Source of the DNA: an uncultured Methylococcaceae bacterium
GTDB lineage: Bacteria > Pseudomonadota > Gammaproteobacteria > Methylococcales > Methylomonadaceae
DNA: 8,964 bases
Direction: 5' to 3'
NCBI GenBank assembly: GCA_903839795.1
Contig: CAIMDR010000516.1
Location: forward strand, 1-8,964
The position numbers and the translations under genes are program-made. Below, piece after piece: positions 1-6,701 of the stretch. Positions within the stretch are counted from its first letter, which is position 1; every line of letters begins with the position of its first letter. The notes under the pieces are model-generated. The model was not told the origin of the DNA. It saw only the letters and a list, made by a program, of their open reading frames with translations, and searched no databases.

Positions 1-38
1 CAGCCTCTCCAAACAGTTTAACCACTGTTCTTTTATTG

Positions 39-77
39 GGTAAACAAGGTAGCCTCTGCCTTGTTTACCTTTTTTTT
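39..77 (+). terminator. Rho-independent terminator of an upstream gene
   Basis: A perfect 11-bp stem (GGTAAACAAGG 39-49 paired with CCTTGTTTACC 59-69) with a 9-nt loop is followed at once by eight T residues (70-77). This is the classical intrinsic terminator shape for + strand transcription. On the opposite strand no T-run follows the stem, so it should act mainly in the + direction. It isolates the following genes from the upstream unit. Confidence 0.88.
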
Positions 78-143
78 ACGGATGATTTTTAACGGGTAAA
101 TCGGGAGGCAGTCCTTGCTTAAGTCCCGGATACTTTTTTATAA

Positions 144-161
144 AGTGTGTGATATGACACT
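144..161. promoter_or_regulatory. Candidate activator-binding inverted repeat upstream of the sigma-54 promoter
   Basis: AGTGT (144-148) and ACACT (157-161) form an inverted repeat with an 8-nt centre, about 110-125 bp upstream of the predicted start site. Enhancer-binding proteins that activate sigma-54 promoters usually bind palindromes 80-200 bp upstream, so the position fits. The arms are only 5 bp, and such a repeat can occur by chance. Confidence 0.25.
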
Positions 162-244
162 CTGAGAGCGTTAAATAACATAGTTTAATAAAGCCAGCTT
201 TCACTTATAGGCTCTAAACCCCCATTAAACATGGCTTGATAGAA

Positions 245-261
245 TTGGCACGGTGCTTGCT
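245..261 (+). promoter_or_regulatory. Sigma-54 (RpoN) promoter, -24/-12 type
   Basis: TTGGCACGGTGCTTGCT matches the RpoN consensus TGGCAC-N5-TTGC(A/T) at every defined base, with the invariant GG (247-248) and GC (259-260) at the required spacing. The predicted transcription start is near 271-272, giving a leader of about 70 nt to the ATG at 342. RpoN promoters need an ATP-driven enhancer-binding protein. PEP-CTERM genes in other bacteria are known to be controlled by RpoN with the PrsK/PrsR two-component system, so a PrsR-like regulator is a reasonable guess here. Confidence 0.82.
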
Positions 262-341
262 TTACTGAATATTGTTAATGGGCGCAAGGGCACGCTTAGA
301 TTTCGGGTAGATATTTCTAATAATAATTTAAAGGTGTAAAT

Positions 342-1208
342 ATGACTTATACAAAACAAGCGGCCATTCAGCCAACAAAAAAACGCGGTTTATGGGCATC
401 GTTAAGCTTAAGCAGTGCGGCAATCGTGTTGCTGGGACTTGCCAATCCGGCGGCTGCGCATGTCGAGTACGCTGATTTAAGCGATCCTAATCAATCTCCA
501 GGCGGTGTAAACTCAGGTTCTTTTACCGACAATGGTTGGTATCAAGGTACTACGCCTCAACTGGGTGACAGTCACGGTTTGGCGGGTGGCACTTTCTACA
601 GTTTTCATCTGGCTCAGCTTGCAGGGCAGCCTACCCAATATTACAGCGTAAATCTTAACTTTAAGGATTACAGCAATACCGGACTGCTAAATCCTGCATT
701 TACCCTTTACTCCGGTCTGTTACCTACGGACTCGCATGATGACACTCTTATCGATCCTTTAAATCCATCTCACTTTGTAACAACGCCCGCCCCGGCACAC
801 AGCGTCAAGAATGCCTCTCCTGTTGATACCGGCTTGGTTGCCGATGCCAATGGCAATATCTCGCCTTTTCGTGACACTGCAAATATTTTCTATAACGGAC
901 AATTTGACGCATTGCATAGCTGGAGCATGGCTACCGCAGGGATTGCCGGAGAATGGGCCGTTATTAACTATTTAACGCATGTAGGACCGAACGGCGGCAA
1001 TTCGGTGTCGTTACTAAATTACCTTCTGCCGTCCGGTGATTACACCATTGCTGCGGGTGGCGGTAATGCAATCAGTAACGGTAATGAATTAACCGGCATT
1101 CTCACCTTTAATTCAACAGTTACCGCCGTTCCACTGCCGGCATCAGTTTGGCTTTTTGCTAGCGCACTGGCTGGATTGGGCACATGCAGAAAAAAACGTA
1201 TCGCATGA
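342..1208 (+). CDS. Secreted VPLPA-CTERM protein with mature N-terminal histidine
   Basis: This is a 288-residue exported protein of unknown function. The ATG has a good ribosome binding site (AAGGTG, 331-336). Residues 1-39 form a long signal peptide ending PAAA, so cleavage would leave His40 as the first mature residue (HVEYADL). The C-terminus (263-288) starts VPLPASVWLF, runs through a hydrophobic helix and ends in a basic RKKR tail. This is the VPLPA subclass of PEP-CTERM signals, which are recognised by exosortase and tied to exopolysaccharide export and surface sorting. The body looks like a beta-rich secreted domain with His78 (GDSH), His132 (SHDD), His153, His192 (ALHSW) and His213. 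All of these, and His40, have counterparts in the protein at 6702-8759. A sigma-54 promoter lies 81 bp upstream. Metal binding through the N-terminal His is an inference. Surface or matrix protein is the safer description. Confidence 0.9.
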   Translation: MTYTKQAAIQPTKKRGLWASLSLSSAAIVLLGLANPAAAHVEYADLSDPNQSPGGVNSGSFTDNGWYQGTTPQLGDSHGLAGGTFYSFHLAQLAGQPTQYYSVNLNFKDYSNTGLLNPAFTLYSGLLPTDSHDDTLIDPLNPSHFVTTPAPAHSVKNASPVDTGLVADANGNISPFRDTANIFYNGQFDALHSWSMATAGIAGEWAVINYLTHVGPNGGNSVSLLNYLLPSGDYTIAAGGGNAISNGNELTGILTFNSTVTAVPLPASVWLFASALAGLGTCRKKRIA

Positions 1209-1430
1209 TGCAAAGATACTAAAAATCCGGAATATGGAATAACGAACAAAGGAATTAAAAAGGAAAGAACAGGATGTTTTCCCAGGTAGGGGGCTGTACC
1301 TCAGCAATGCGGTATGTTAAGTAACGGCTGCTGGACGTTTAAATCTCGTTTGGCATGCTTATATTAAATATTGTCAGTATTGAACTCCCTCGATTGCCGA
1401 CAACTTTCGACAACAACAATTGGATTAACT

Positions 1431-2417
1431 ATGAAAAAATTAGCATTAAAAGTCTCTATTTTGGCAATCGGTTTGGCTTCTGGTCAAGCAATGGCGCACG
1501 TTGGCTACGGTACTTCTTTGTACGATCAAGCGGCTAATACTTATGCACCTACCGGTACTGCCGGTTTAAACCCAACCGTAACCAGCAACGGCGGCTACAT
1601 CGAAGGCTTGCAAACTGCCTTCACAGCTAACTCCCATGACAACAAGTTCCGTTTTTTTACCCTGACTACAACATCACAAGTTGATTTTACCATCACCGGC
1701 ACAGCCAACCTTAATGGCGCAGCTGTACTTAACCCAGGGTTCTCATTATTTCATGGTTTAGTGCCTGCTGCATCTCATGATGGCGTTGGTGATACTGCCT
1801 TAGTGGGTGGTGTGTTCAATCAAGCGGGTTATGATGCTTTAACGCCAGCAGTAAAAACCTATCTGGCCAACGAAGCCGGTTATGCTTCGTGGTCGCCTTT
1901 TGCAGCTCTGAACGTAGTCATTGATCATGCTAAAGGCTTGACAGAAGGCACAACCGCTGCCAGTGCAGCAGCCACTAACTGGGGTGTTTATGATGCCAAT
2001 GGCAACTTTAGTATGGGCAACAACCCAGGCTTGACTAACACTCTCACTTACACAGGTATTTCAGGTGCTGACGCTGCTACAGGTTCTGGCATCTTGGGTG
2101 CTGATGGCACGGTTGATAATAAAACATCCTGGTCAGGCATCCTGAATGCCGGTACTTACAGTCTGGTTATCGGCGGCGCGAATCAAGCAGCCTACGACAA
2201 ACTGTTTGCTGATGCAGTTGCTTCAAATAGTGGTTTAGGTACCAATGCTGCTTTGAACGCTGCTTATCTCGCTGATCGTTTGGCTGGAAACTCCAGCATT
2301 GCTTTCCACGTTTCAGCCGTTCCTGTACCTGGTGCAGTCTGGTTGTTTTTATCTGGCATGATGGGCGTGTTGGGTTTAAACCGTCGCAAAAAAAGCGCGT
2401 TGTCTGTCGCTATGTAA
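1431..2417 (+). CDS. Secreted PEP-CTERM-like protein, paralogue with mature N-terminal histidine
   Basis: This is a 328-residue exported protein, a diverged paralogue of its upstream neighbour. I chose the ATG at 1431 because it begins a textbook signal peptide (MKKLALK, then a hydrophobic core ending QAMA). The frame extends upstream to a TTG at 1371, but that would put 20 non-signal residues in front. No strong Shine-Dalgarno is visible. Cleavage after Ala22 leaves His23 (HVGYG). Shared landmarks with the paralogues are the NSHD motif (His69) before an aromatic strand, NPGFSLFHGL followed by SHDG (His116), DANGN (188-192), and a C-terminal LNAGTYSL strand. The tail VPVPGAVWLF (297-306), then a hydrophobic stretch and NRRKK, is a PEP-CTERM variant sorting signal. 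The 222-bp gap from the previous gene has no clear terminator, so both could be on one transcript. A terminator follows at 2487-2509. Function unknown. Confidence 0.9.
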   Translation: MKKLALKVSILAIGLASGQAMAHVGYGTSLYDQAANTYAPTGTAGLNPTVTSNGGYIEGLQTAFTANSHDNKFRFFTLTTTSQVDFTITGTANLNGAAVLNPGFSLFHGLVPAASHDGVGDTALVGGVFNQAGYDALTPAVKTYLANEAGYASWSPFAALNVVIDHAKGLTEGTTAASAAATNWGVYDANGNFSMGNNPGLTNTLTYTGISGADAATGSGILGADGTVDNKTSWSGILNAGTYSLVIGGANQAAYDKLFADAVASNSGLGTNAALNAAYLADRLAGNSSIAFHVSAVPVPGAVWLFLSGMMGVLGLNRRKKSALSVAM

Positions 2418-2486
2418 TAGCTTAACGCTGTTGCCATTGGGCAAGCAAGACACGGATTGTTGTGCTTGTTTGTCCAAGTTTTAGTT

Positions 2487-2509
2487 AAGCGGACATCAGT
2501 CCGCTTTTT
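2487..2509 (+). terminator. Rho-independent terminator after the second PEP-CTERM gene
   Basis: An 8-bp GC-rich stem (AAGCGGAC 2487-2494 with GTCCGCTT 2499-2506) closes an ATCA tetraloop and runs into five T residues (2505-2509). It lies 69 bp after the stop codon and separates the PEP-CTERM pair from the thioredoxin operon. Confidence 0.88.
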
Positions 2510-2523
2510 GAGTTTAAAAAATA

Positions 2524-2606
2524 GCACTTCAAAATTTGGTTTTTAAACAGGCGCATTCTAACCCTCGCCGCCTCCGGGAGAAGCAAGTAGCCGAATTTTG
2601 AAGTGC
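2524..2606. repeat. 83-bp inverted-repeat element (MITE-like)
   Basis: The 16-nt arm GCACTTCAAAATTTGG (2524-2539) is matched in inverted orientation by CCGAATTTTGAAGTGC (2591-2606) with one mismatch, which would be a G-U pair in RNA. The 51-nt interior is more GC-rich (CCCTCGCCGCCTCCGGGAG at 2562-2580) and resembles the short CCCTC/GGGAG intergenic repeats of many proteobacteria. No encoded protein and no obvious target-site duplication are seen. A non-autonomous miniature transposable element or a dispersed intergenic repeat is the best reading. Confidence 0.6.
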
Positions 2607-2710
2607 GTTAGATGGTTACATTGGCATTCCGGCAGGATTGACGGAATCAAAATTACAGCGATGTGAAAGAAATACGACTTAATTTAAACATTGAACCTAC
2701 GGAAAAGCTT

Positions 2711-3211
2711 GTGCTAATAAAATGGTTATTTAAACCGCTGACACTTTTACTCATGCTGGGCAGCTCCCAGGCTTATGCGCTACACGAAGGGCAAGCGGCT
2801 CCGCAGTGCCCGTCCGCCTTAACTGATAAGGGGCAACAGTTTGATTTAACTGCGTATCAAGGCAAGGTGGTATTAATTGATTTTTGGGCAACCTGGTGTG
2901 GACCTTGTCAAAAATCCATGCCTTTTTTAAACGGTTTACGCAATGAACGCCATAAAGACGGTTTTGAGATTGTTGCCATTAATGTGGATGAAAATACCGA
3001 GGAAGCCCGTGAATTTTTAAAGGCGCATCCGGTTGATTATCCGGTCGCCTTTAATCCCAAAGGCGAATGCCCCGGCATTTTTAATGTAGAAGCCATGCCC
3101 TCTTCTTTCTTTATCGATAAAACCGGAAAAATCCGCAAGATTCATTTGGGTTATCGGGATGGCGATCAAACAGAAATTCGTGAGCAAATTTCTGCGTTGT
3201 TGGCGGAATAG
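2711..3211 (+). CDS. TlpA/ResA-like periplasmic thioredoxin
   Basis: This encodes a thioredoxin-fold thiol:disulfide oxidoreductase of the TlpA/AhpC-TSA type, 166 residues with the preferred GTG start at 2711. That start has GGAA at 2701-2704 in front of it and gives a compact signal peptide (MLIKWLF..., ending QAYA). An earlier in-frame GTG at 2663 would add 16 hydrophilic residues and lacks a ribosome site. The active site is FWATWCGPC, with Cys63 and Cys66, and the conserved cis-proline is in AMPSSFF (Pro130). Two further cysteines, Cys33 (PQCPSA) and Cys120 (GECPG), lie outside the active site. The protein should act in the periplasm, reducing or isomerising disulfides in exported partners. 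The DUF4266 lipoprotein gene starts inside its stop codon, so that neighbour, with a Cys-Gly-Cys tail, is a plausible client. This last point is inference. Confidence 0.9.
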   Translation: MLIKWLFKPLTLLLMLGSSQAYALHEGQAAPQCPSALTDKGQQFDLTAYQGKVVLIDFWATWCGPCQKSMPFLNGLRNERHKDGFEIVAINVDENTEEAREFLKAHPVDYPVAFNPKGECPGIFNVEAMPSSFFIDKTGKIRKIHLGYRDGDQTEIREQISALLAE

Positions 3212-3438
3212 TGCGGGTTTGTCGTATTTTACCGAAGTTATTGTTATTGCTGATTGGCGTTGTCGGTAGCCAGGGCTGTAGCTCTGTTGCCGCTTGGGAG
3301 CGCGGCAATCTTGCCAAAAAAGAAATGGCGCTGGATCCTAATCCAAACCTAAGCCATATACGCGACCATATTTTTACCAGTCGGGAAGCTTCGCAAGGTG
3401 GACGCGCTAATTCTGGAGGTGGTTGTGGCTGTAATTAA
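3211..3438 (+). CDS. DUF4266-family small lipoprotein
   Basis: This 75-residue product begins at a GTG that shares its first base with the TAG of the preceding gene, which indicates translational coupling. A hydrophobic leader (8-20) runs into a somewhat atypical lipobox (GSQGC), so Cys23 should be lipidated. The mature part, recognised from memory as DUF4266-like, contains AAWERGNLAKKEMALDP (27-43), HIFTSREASQGG (53-64) and a glycine-rich end, GGGCGCN, with Cys72 and Cys74. DUF4266 proteins are characteristically encoded beside DUF3570 proteins and a TlpA-like thioredoxin, as here. Biochemical function is not known. The closing Cys-Gly-Cys pair could be a redox or metal site. Its last 14 bases overlap the proposed start of the outer-membrane protein gene. 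Confidence 0.88.
   Translation: MRVCRILPKLLLLLIGVVGSQGCSSVAAWERGNLAKKEMALDPNPNLSHIRDHIFTSREASQGGRANSGGGCGCN
3415..3420 (+). promoter_or_regulatory. Ribosome binding site that sets the start of the outer-membrane protein
   Basis: GGAGGT is a near-ideal Shine-Dalgarno sequence inside the end of the lipoprotein gene. The first in-frame start codon at a usable distance is GTG at 3425. The GTG at 3398 lies upstream of this site and can be discarded. The GTG at 3419 overlaps it. Confidence 0.7.
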
Positions 3439-6415
3439 ACTGGGAAAAAATCGGACGCTGGCGGCGTTAACGACCGCCGCACTCAGTTTGCCGGGGCTGG
3501 ATGCCGGTGCCGCAGTGCCTGTCGCGAATGCGCAAGGCAATGTCGCGTACGGAAATTACCAGGAAAGCGGTAATCGTATGAATGTGCAGATCTATCATGT
3601 CGATGGAATAGTATCGCTGACCGACAGGATAGAACTTGCCTTTAGTTATGACCGGGATACTTATACGGGCGCTTCGCCGGCTTATAGTATGCCCGCGACG
3701 ATGGCTAATCAGTCTTATGATACGACCGGCCTTTCCAGTAGTTATTATCAGAACCAGGTTGATGCCCACCTGCCCACTTCGGCAGATGTTATCTCGTCTG
3801 CGTCAACGGTATCAACACAAACTTTAATGGGTACTTATCCAAGTTCGACCAGCGGACTACCCAATTTTCAGTCTTACTGGAATGGATTGGAGGCTTTATA
3901 CCAAACGAATCCAGGACATTACGATGCGCTATATTTTGATCCCGTAGCCGGTACATTTGACACCAATACAATGGTTCAGAGCAAAGAATTTGTTATGGCG
4001 GGTATTAATAATGCCTTAAATAGTGTTGTGCCCACAGGCACACAAACCATTCAACGTTTCCAGACGCAACCGTTGGAAACCCGAACCCAACCTACGTTTG
4101 GTGCCAAATACTATTTTGATAATTCCACGTTGGGGCTTTCCGGTGGACAGTCTGATGAACCGGATTATGTCTCCACCTTTGGCGCAATCAATTTTAGTCA
4201 TGAATTTAACGAAAAAAAGACCACGGTGTCCGCCGGTTATAATGTGGCCAATAATGCCATTTACCGAAATGAGGGTATGTCAATGGCACCGCCAGGGGTG
4301 GGTTTGGGTATGGTTATGCCACCCGACTGTACAGGGGGTAAATGCATGCCTACCTCGCACCTTAATACCTCCAGTATGTTTAACGGAATGAATCTGGGAC
4401 TGACTCAGGTGCTTGCCAAAAACACCTTATTCAATGCCTCTGCGGGCTATACCAATCAGTCGGGGTTTTTAAGCAACCCGTATAAGGCTGTTTACATCCG
4501 GGGCGAGGTAACGCCAGAAGAATATTATCAATTATACGAAAGTACACAAGGTGGGCCAAAAGCAGATTGGAGTTCAATAACAAAGCTGGACATGCTTGGC
4601 CTGGATTTATTCAGGGAAAACCGACCCAAGGAGCGTAACCAATTTAATTTATCTACCGGCGTTAACCAATATATTCCAGCATTAGATGCCTCGTTACATT
4701 TTGATTACCGTTTTTACCACGATGACTGGAAAGTTAACTCACATACTTTTGAGTTTAAATGGTTTCAACCACTGCCGTTTGGCATCACAGCGACCCCCAA
4801 CGTACGCTATTATTCTCAATCACAAGCCGATTTTTTCGCGCCGTATTTTTTGGCACAGCGTGCGGATAACCACTATTCCAGTGATTATCGTCTATCGGCA
4901 TTTGGTTCCTTAAATGGCGGCTTGACCCTGTCCAAGAAATTGGGCAAGGGCATTACACTTGAGGCCGGATATGACTATTACATGCACGCCAGCGATCTTA
5001 AGTTGGGTGACGGCGGCAGTGGCAGCTATGCCGACTTTAATTATTACATGGCTCATGCCGGTATCAATGTAGATTTGTCGGCCCCGGCCAGTCTGTTTGG
5101 CGGCGGCGATAGTAACAGTCATGAACACCATCATCATCACACGCACTTTGGCAGTCTGCCTCCCGCCGGGGTCATGTTTGGGCACATGATGCATCAGAGT
5201 AACGATGTCATGATTGGTTATATGTATATGAATAGCCAACAGGGCGGCAATATGCTGCATGGCGGTCAGACGGTCAGCGATGCGTTACTGGCGCAGGGTG
5301 CCAGCATCCCCATTGATCCAGGCTCAATACCTGCGGGCGGTTTTCCAACAACACAACAGATTGCCGGTTTAAACGATGCTTGTCCGGGCTATGGGGCGGC
5401 TGGAATTAACAAATTTACGGATTTTGGCTGCTTGGTCAAGCCAACGTCGATGGTTATGGGGATGCACATGTTCGACATTATGTATGCCCCGACTGATTGG
5501 CTAAATTTGATGGTAATGCCTCAATTGGTCGATATGAAGATGAGCATGAGCGGCGATTTACGAACGCCAATGGGGCAAAACCAATCAATGGACTGGATGA
5601 ACAGTAGCACTGTTAACGAGGTGATGAGTCCTACCGATGCCAATTCAATGTACGCCGGAATGAATCATAACGTGTTTGACCTGGGCGATACTATAGCAAT
5701 GACTTTAATTAAGTTATTTGATAACCCCAATCACCATCTTCATGTCGGCATAGGCGGCAGCGCACCGACTGGGAGCGTTTCGGAAGTTCATTATCAGGTA
5801 GCTTCGGTGCCTGTACCGGGAGGAATAAATCCAAATACCGGCCTACCCGGCAGCAGTATGATGGGACCTTTTTATCCGGTAAATATTAAAGTGTTGCAGG
5901 ATATTGGTATGCAGGCAGGCAGCGGCACTTGGGATTTTAAGCCCAGCCTGACTTATAACGGTCAGATAGAAGATGCTTTCTGGGGGGCGCAGTACAGCTC
6001 TGTTAATCGTTTTCAGGATCATAACAAGTCGGGCTATGCACTCGGTGACACGTACCAGGCAACGACCTGGGCGGGCTATTCGATGTTTAATTGGGTATCG
6101 GCTACAGTTCGTGGTGTGTACACCCAACAAAACAAGGTGCGAGGCGATCTTTATCAAATTCAGGCTTCACAGATACTGGATGGCACTAATACCGATCAGA
6201 CCGGGCATGATACCGTCTCACCTGTAAATTACCCGCAAAACACCGGCGGCCATTATTGGGATGTGGGCTTGGGGGTGAGAATGATGGCTCCTAATGGCGC
6301 ATTTGCCGGCCATACGGTTAGTTTTGAGTGGTTGCAACCTGTCAAGGATGTTGTTAATGGCTATCAGCTTGAACGCACTGGTTCCTTTGCCGTCAATTGG
6401 AGCTACATGTTTTAG
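3425..6415 (+). CDS. Giant outer-membrane protein: DUF3570 domain fused to a second transporter-like barrel
   Basis: This is 996 residues from the GTG at 3425, after signal peptide 1-29 (KNR, hydrophobic core, DAGA). The N-terminal half is DUF3570-like: GFLSNPYK (347-354), RPKERNQ (400-406), DYRFYHDDW (427-435), RYYSQSQADFF (461-471). It carries a long insertion at roughly 60-190. A His cluster, HEHHHHHTH (566-574), then leads to a second beta-strand-rich half. That half has a Met-rich start (HMMHQSND 587-594; MVMGMHMFDIMYAPTDWL 676-693; MKMSMSG 704-710) followed by the strand pattern of outer-membrane 'transporter' (MetA-pathway/porin-like) proteins. The last residue is Phe in NWSYMF, the signature recognised by the BAM machinery. 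Ordinary DUF3570 proteins are about 400 residues, so this looks like a double barrel. It overlaps the lipoprotein gene by 14 bp. A role in metal binding or transport is inferred only from composition. Confidence 0.88.
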   Translation: MAVIKLGKNRTLAALTTAALSLPGLDAGAAVPVANAQGNVAYGNYQESGNRMNVQIYHVDGIVSLTDRIELAFSYDRDTYTGASPAYSMPATMANQSYDTTGLSSSYYQNQVDAHLPTSADVISSASTVSTQTLMGTYPSSTSGLPNFQSYWNGLEALYQTNPGHYDALYFDPVAGTFDTNTMVQSKEFVMAGINNALNSVVPTGTQTIQRFQTQPLETRTQPTFGAKYYFDNSTLGLSGGQSDEPDYVSTFGAINFSHEFNEKKTTVSAGYNVANNAIYRNEGMSMAPPGVGLGMVMPPDCTGGKCMPTSHLNTSSMFNGMNLGLTQVLAKNTLFNASAGYTNQSGFLSNPYKAVYIRGEVTPEEYYQLYESTQGGPKADWSSITKLDMLGLDLFRENRPKERNQFNLSTGVNQYIPALDASLHFDYRFYHDDWKVNSHTFEFKWFQPLPFGITATPNVRYYSQSQADFFAPYFLAQRADNHYSSDYRLSAFGSLNGGLTLSKKLGKGITLEAGYDYYMHASDLKLGDGGSGSYADFNYYMAHAGINVDLSAPASLFGGGDSNSHEHHHHHTHFGSLPPAGVMFGHMMHQSNDVMIGYMYMNSQQGGNMLHGGQTVSDALLAQGASIPIDPGSIPAGGFPTTQQIAGLNDACPGYGAAGINKFTDFGCLVKPTSMVMGMHMFDIMYAPTDWLNLMVMPQLVDMKMSMSGDLRTPMGQNQSMDWMNSSTVNEVMSPTDANSMYAGMNHNVFDLGDTIAMTLIKLFDNPNHHLHVGIGGSAPTGSVSEVHYQVASVPVPGGINPNTGLPGSSMMGPFYPVNIKVLQDIGMQAGSGTWDFKPSLTYNGQIEDAFWGAQYSSVNRFQDHNKSGYALGDTYQATTWAGYSMFNWVSATVRGVYTQQNKVRGDLYQIQASQILDGTNTDQTGHDTVSPVNYPQNTGGHYWDVGLGVRMMAPNGAFAGHTVSFEWLQPVKDVVNGYQLERTGSFAVNWSYMF

Positions 6416-6484
6416 TTTACCATCCCTATACACTAGATACCTGCACGCTCTTCCCACATCCAGAGTGTACAGGGATGTACTAAA
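6411..6484. repeat. Long imperfect inverted repeat over the stop codon of the outer-membrane protein gene
   Basis: CATCCCTATACACT (6421-6434) pairs with AGTGTACAGGGATG (6464-6477) with one mismatch. The outer TTTAGT (6411-6416), which contains the TAG stop, pairs with ACTAAA (6479-6484) across a small bulge. The loop is 29 nt. No T-run follows, so it is not a classical terminator. It may protect the 3' end of the mRNA or be a remnant of a mobile element. Confidence 0.55.
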
Positions 6485-6574
6485 GCAAACCTCGAAATAG
6501 AAGTTACAAGATTTACCAAGCAAGAGTATAAAAAACGGGCTACCCACTTCATTCAGGATAAAAATACCGACGTT

Positions 6575-6607
6575 AGACCTGTCAGGTTTATAAAACCTGA
6601 CAGGTCT
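6575..6607. repeat. Near-perfect palindrome, dispersed-repeat type
   Basis: A 15-bp perfect inverted repeat (AGACCTGTCAGGTTT 6575-6589 and AAACCTGACAGGTCT 6593-6607) surrounds a 3-nt centre. Palindromes with this ACCTGTCAGGTTT core occur, to my recollection, as dispersed intergenic repeats in various bacteria. No T-run follows, so termination is possible but not supported by a canonical tail. It sits 94 bp before the next start codon. Confidence 0.7.
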
Positions 6608-6664
6608 GCCCCGTGTTAAGTTGATAGCTAAAAAACGACTCCTAATGAGTCATAACTAATTTCT

Positions 6665-6695
6665 CCAGCGTAGCTGGCTCTTTATTTTGTAGGTG
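6665..6695 (+). promoter_or_regulatory. Leader hairpin and ribosome binding site that set the start at 6702
   Basis: CCAGC (6665-6669) and GCTGG (6673-6677) form a short hairpin with loop GTA, followed by a T-rich stretch and AGGTG (6691-6695). The Shine-Dalgarno is 6 nt before the ATG at 6702, which makes that ATG preferable to the GTG at 6693 that overlaps it. A second small repeat (GACTC 6637-6641 with GAGTC 6647-6651) lies upstream. I recognise no known riboswitch class. Confidence 0.45.
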
Positions 6696-6701
6696 CCTCT
6701 A

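Larger units (their letters stand above)
1..341. other. Intergenic/leader region ahead of the first gene
   Basis: No convincing gene lies here. The first bases may be the very end or 3' UTR of an upstream + strand gene: one frame stops at 19-21 and another at 41-43, and neither is long enough to identify. A small hairpin (AACAGT 12-17 with ACTGTT 24-29) precedes the strong terminator at 39-77. The rest, 78-341, is an AT-rich regulatory stretch with a candidate inverted-repeat operator (144-161), a sigma-54 promoter (245-261) and a leader of about 70 nt that ends in the ribosome binding site AAGGTG (331-336). Confidence 0.6.

Noticed and set aside
1350..1366. Second sigma-54 promoter before the gene at 1431
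   Set aside because: TTTGGCAT resembles a -24 box, but the -12 box reads TATTA with no GC at the required spacing.
1371..1430. Earlier TTG start for the second PEP-CTERM protein
   Set aside because: It adds 20 residues without signal-peptide character in front of a textbook signal peptide that starts at the ATG at 1431.
2663..2710. GTG start at 2663 for the thioredoxin
   Set aside because: No ribosome binding site is visible, and the extra 16 residues are polar. The GTG at 2711 has GGAA at a fitting distance and starts directly at the signal peptide.
5120..5146. His run as an engineered affinity tag or vector artefact
   Set aside because: It is interrupted (HEHHHHHTH), lies in the middle of a natural open frame between two domains and uses mixed CAT/CAC codons.
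6637..6701. Riboswitch in the leader of the third paralogue
   Set aside because: The two small hairpins match no aptamer I recognise, and the stems are only 5 bp.
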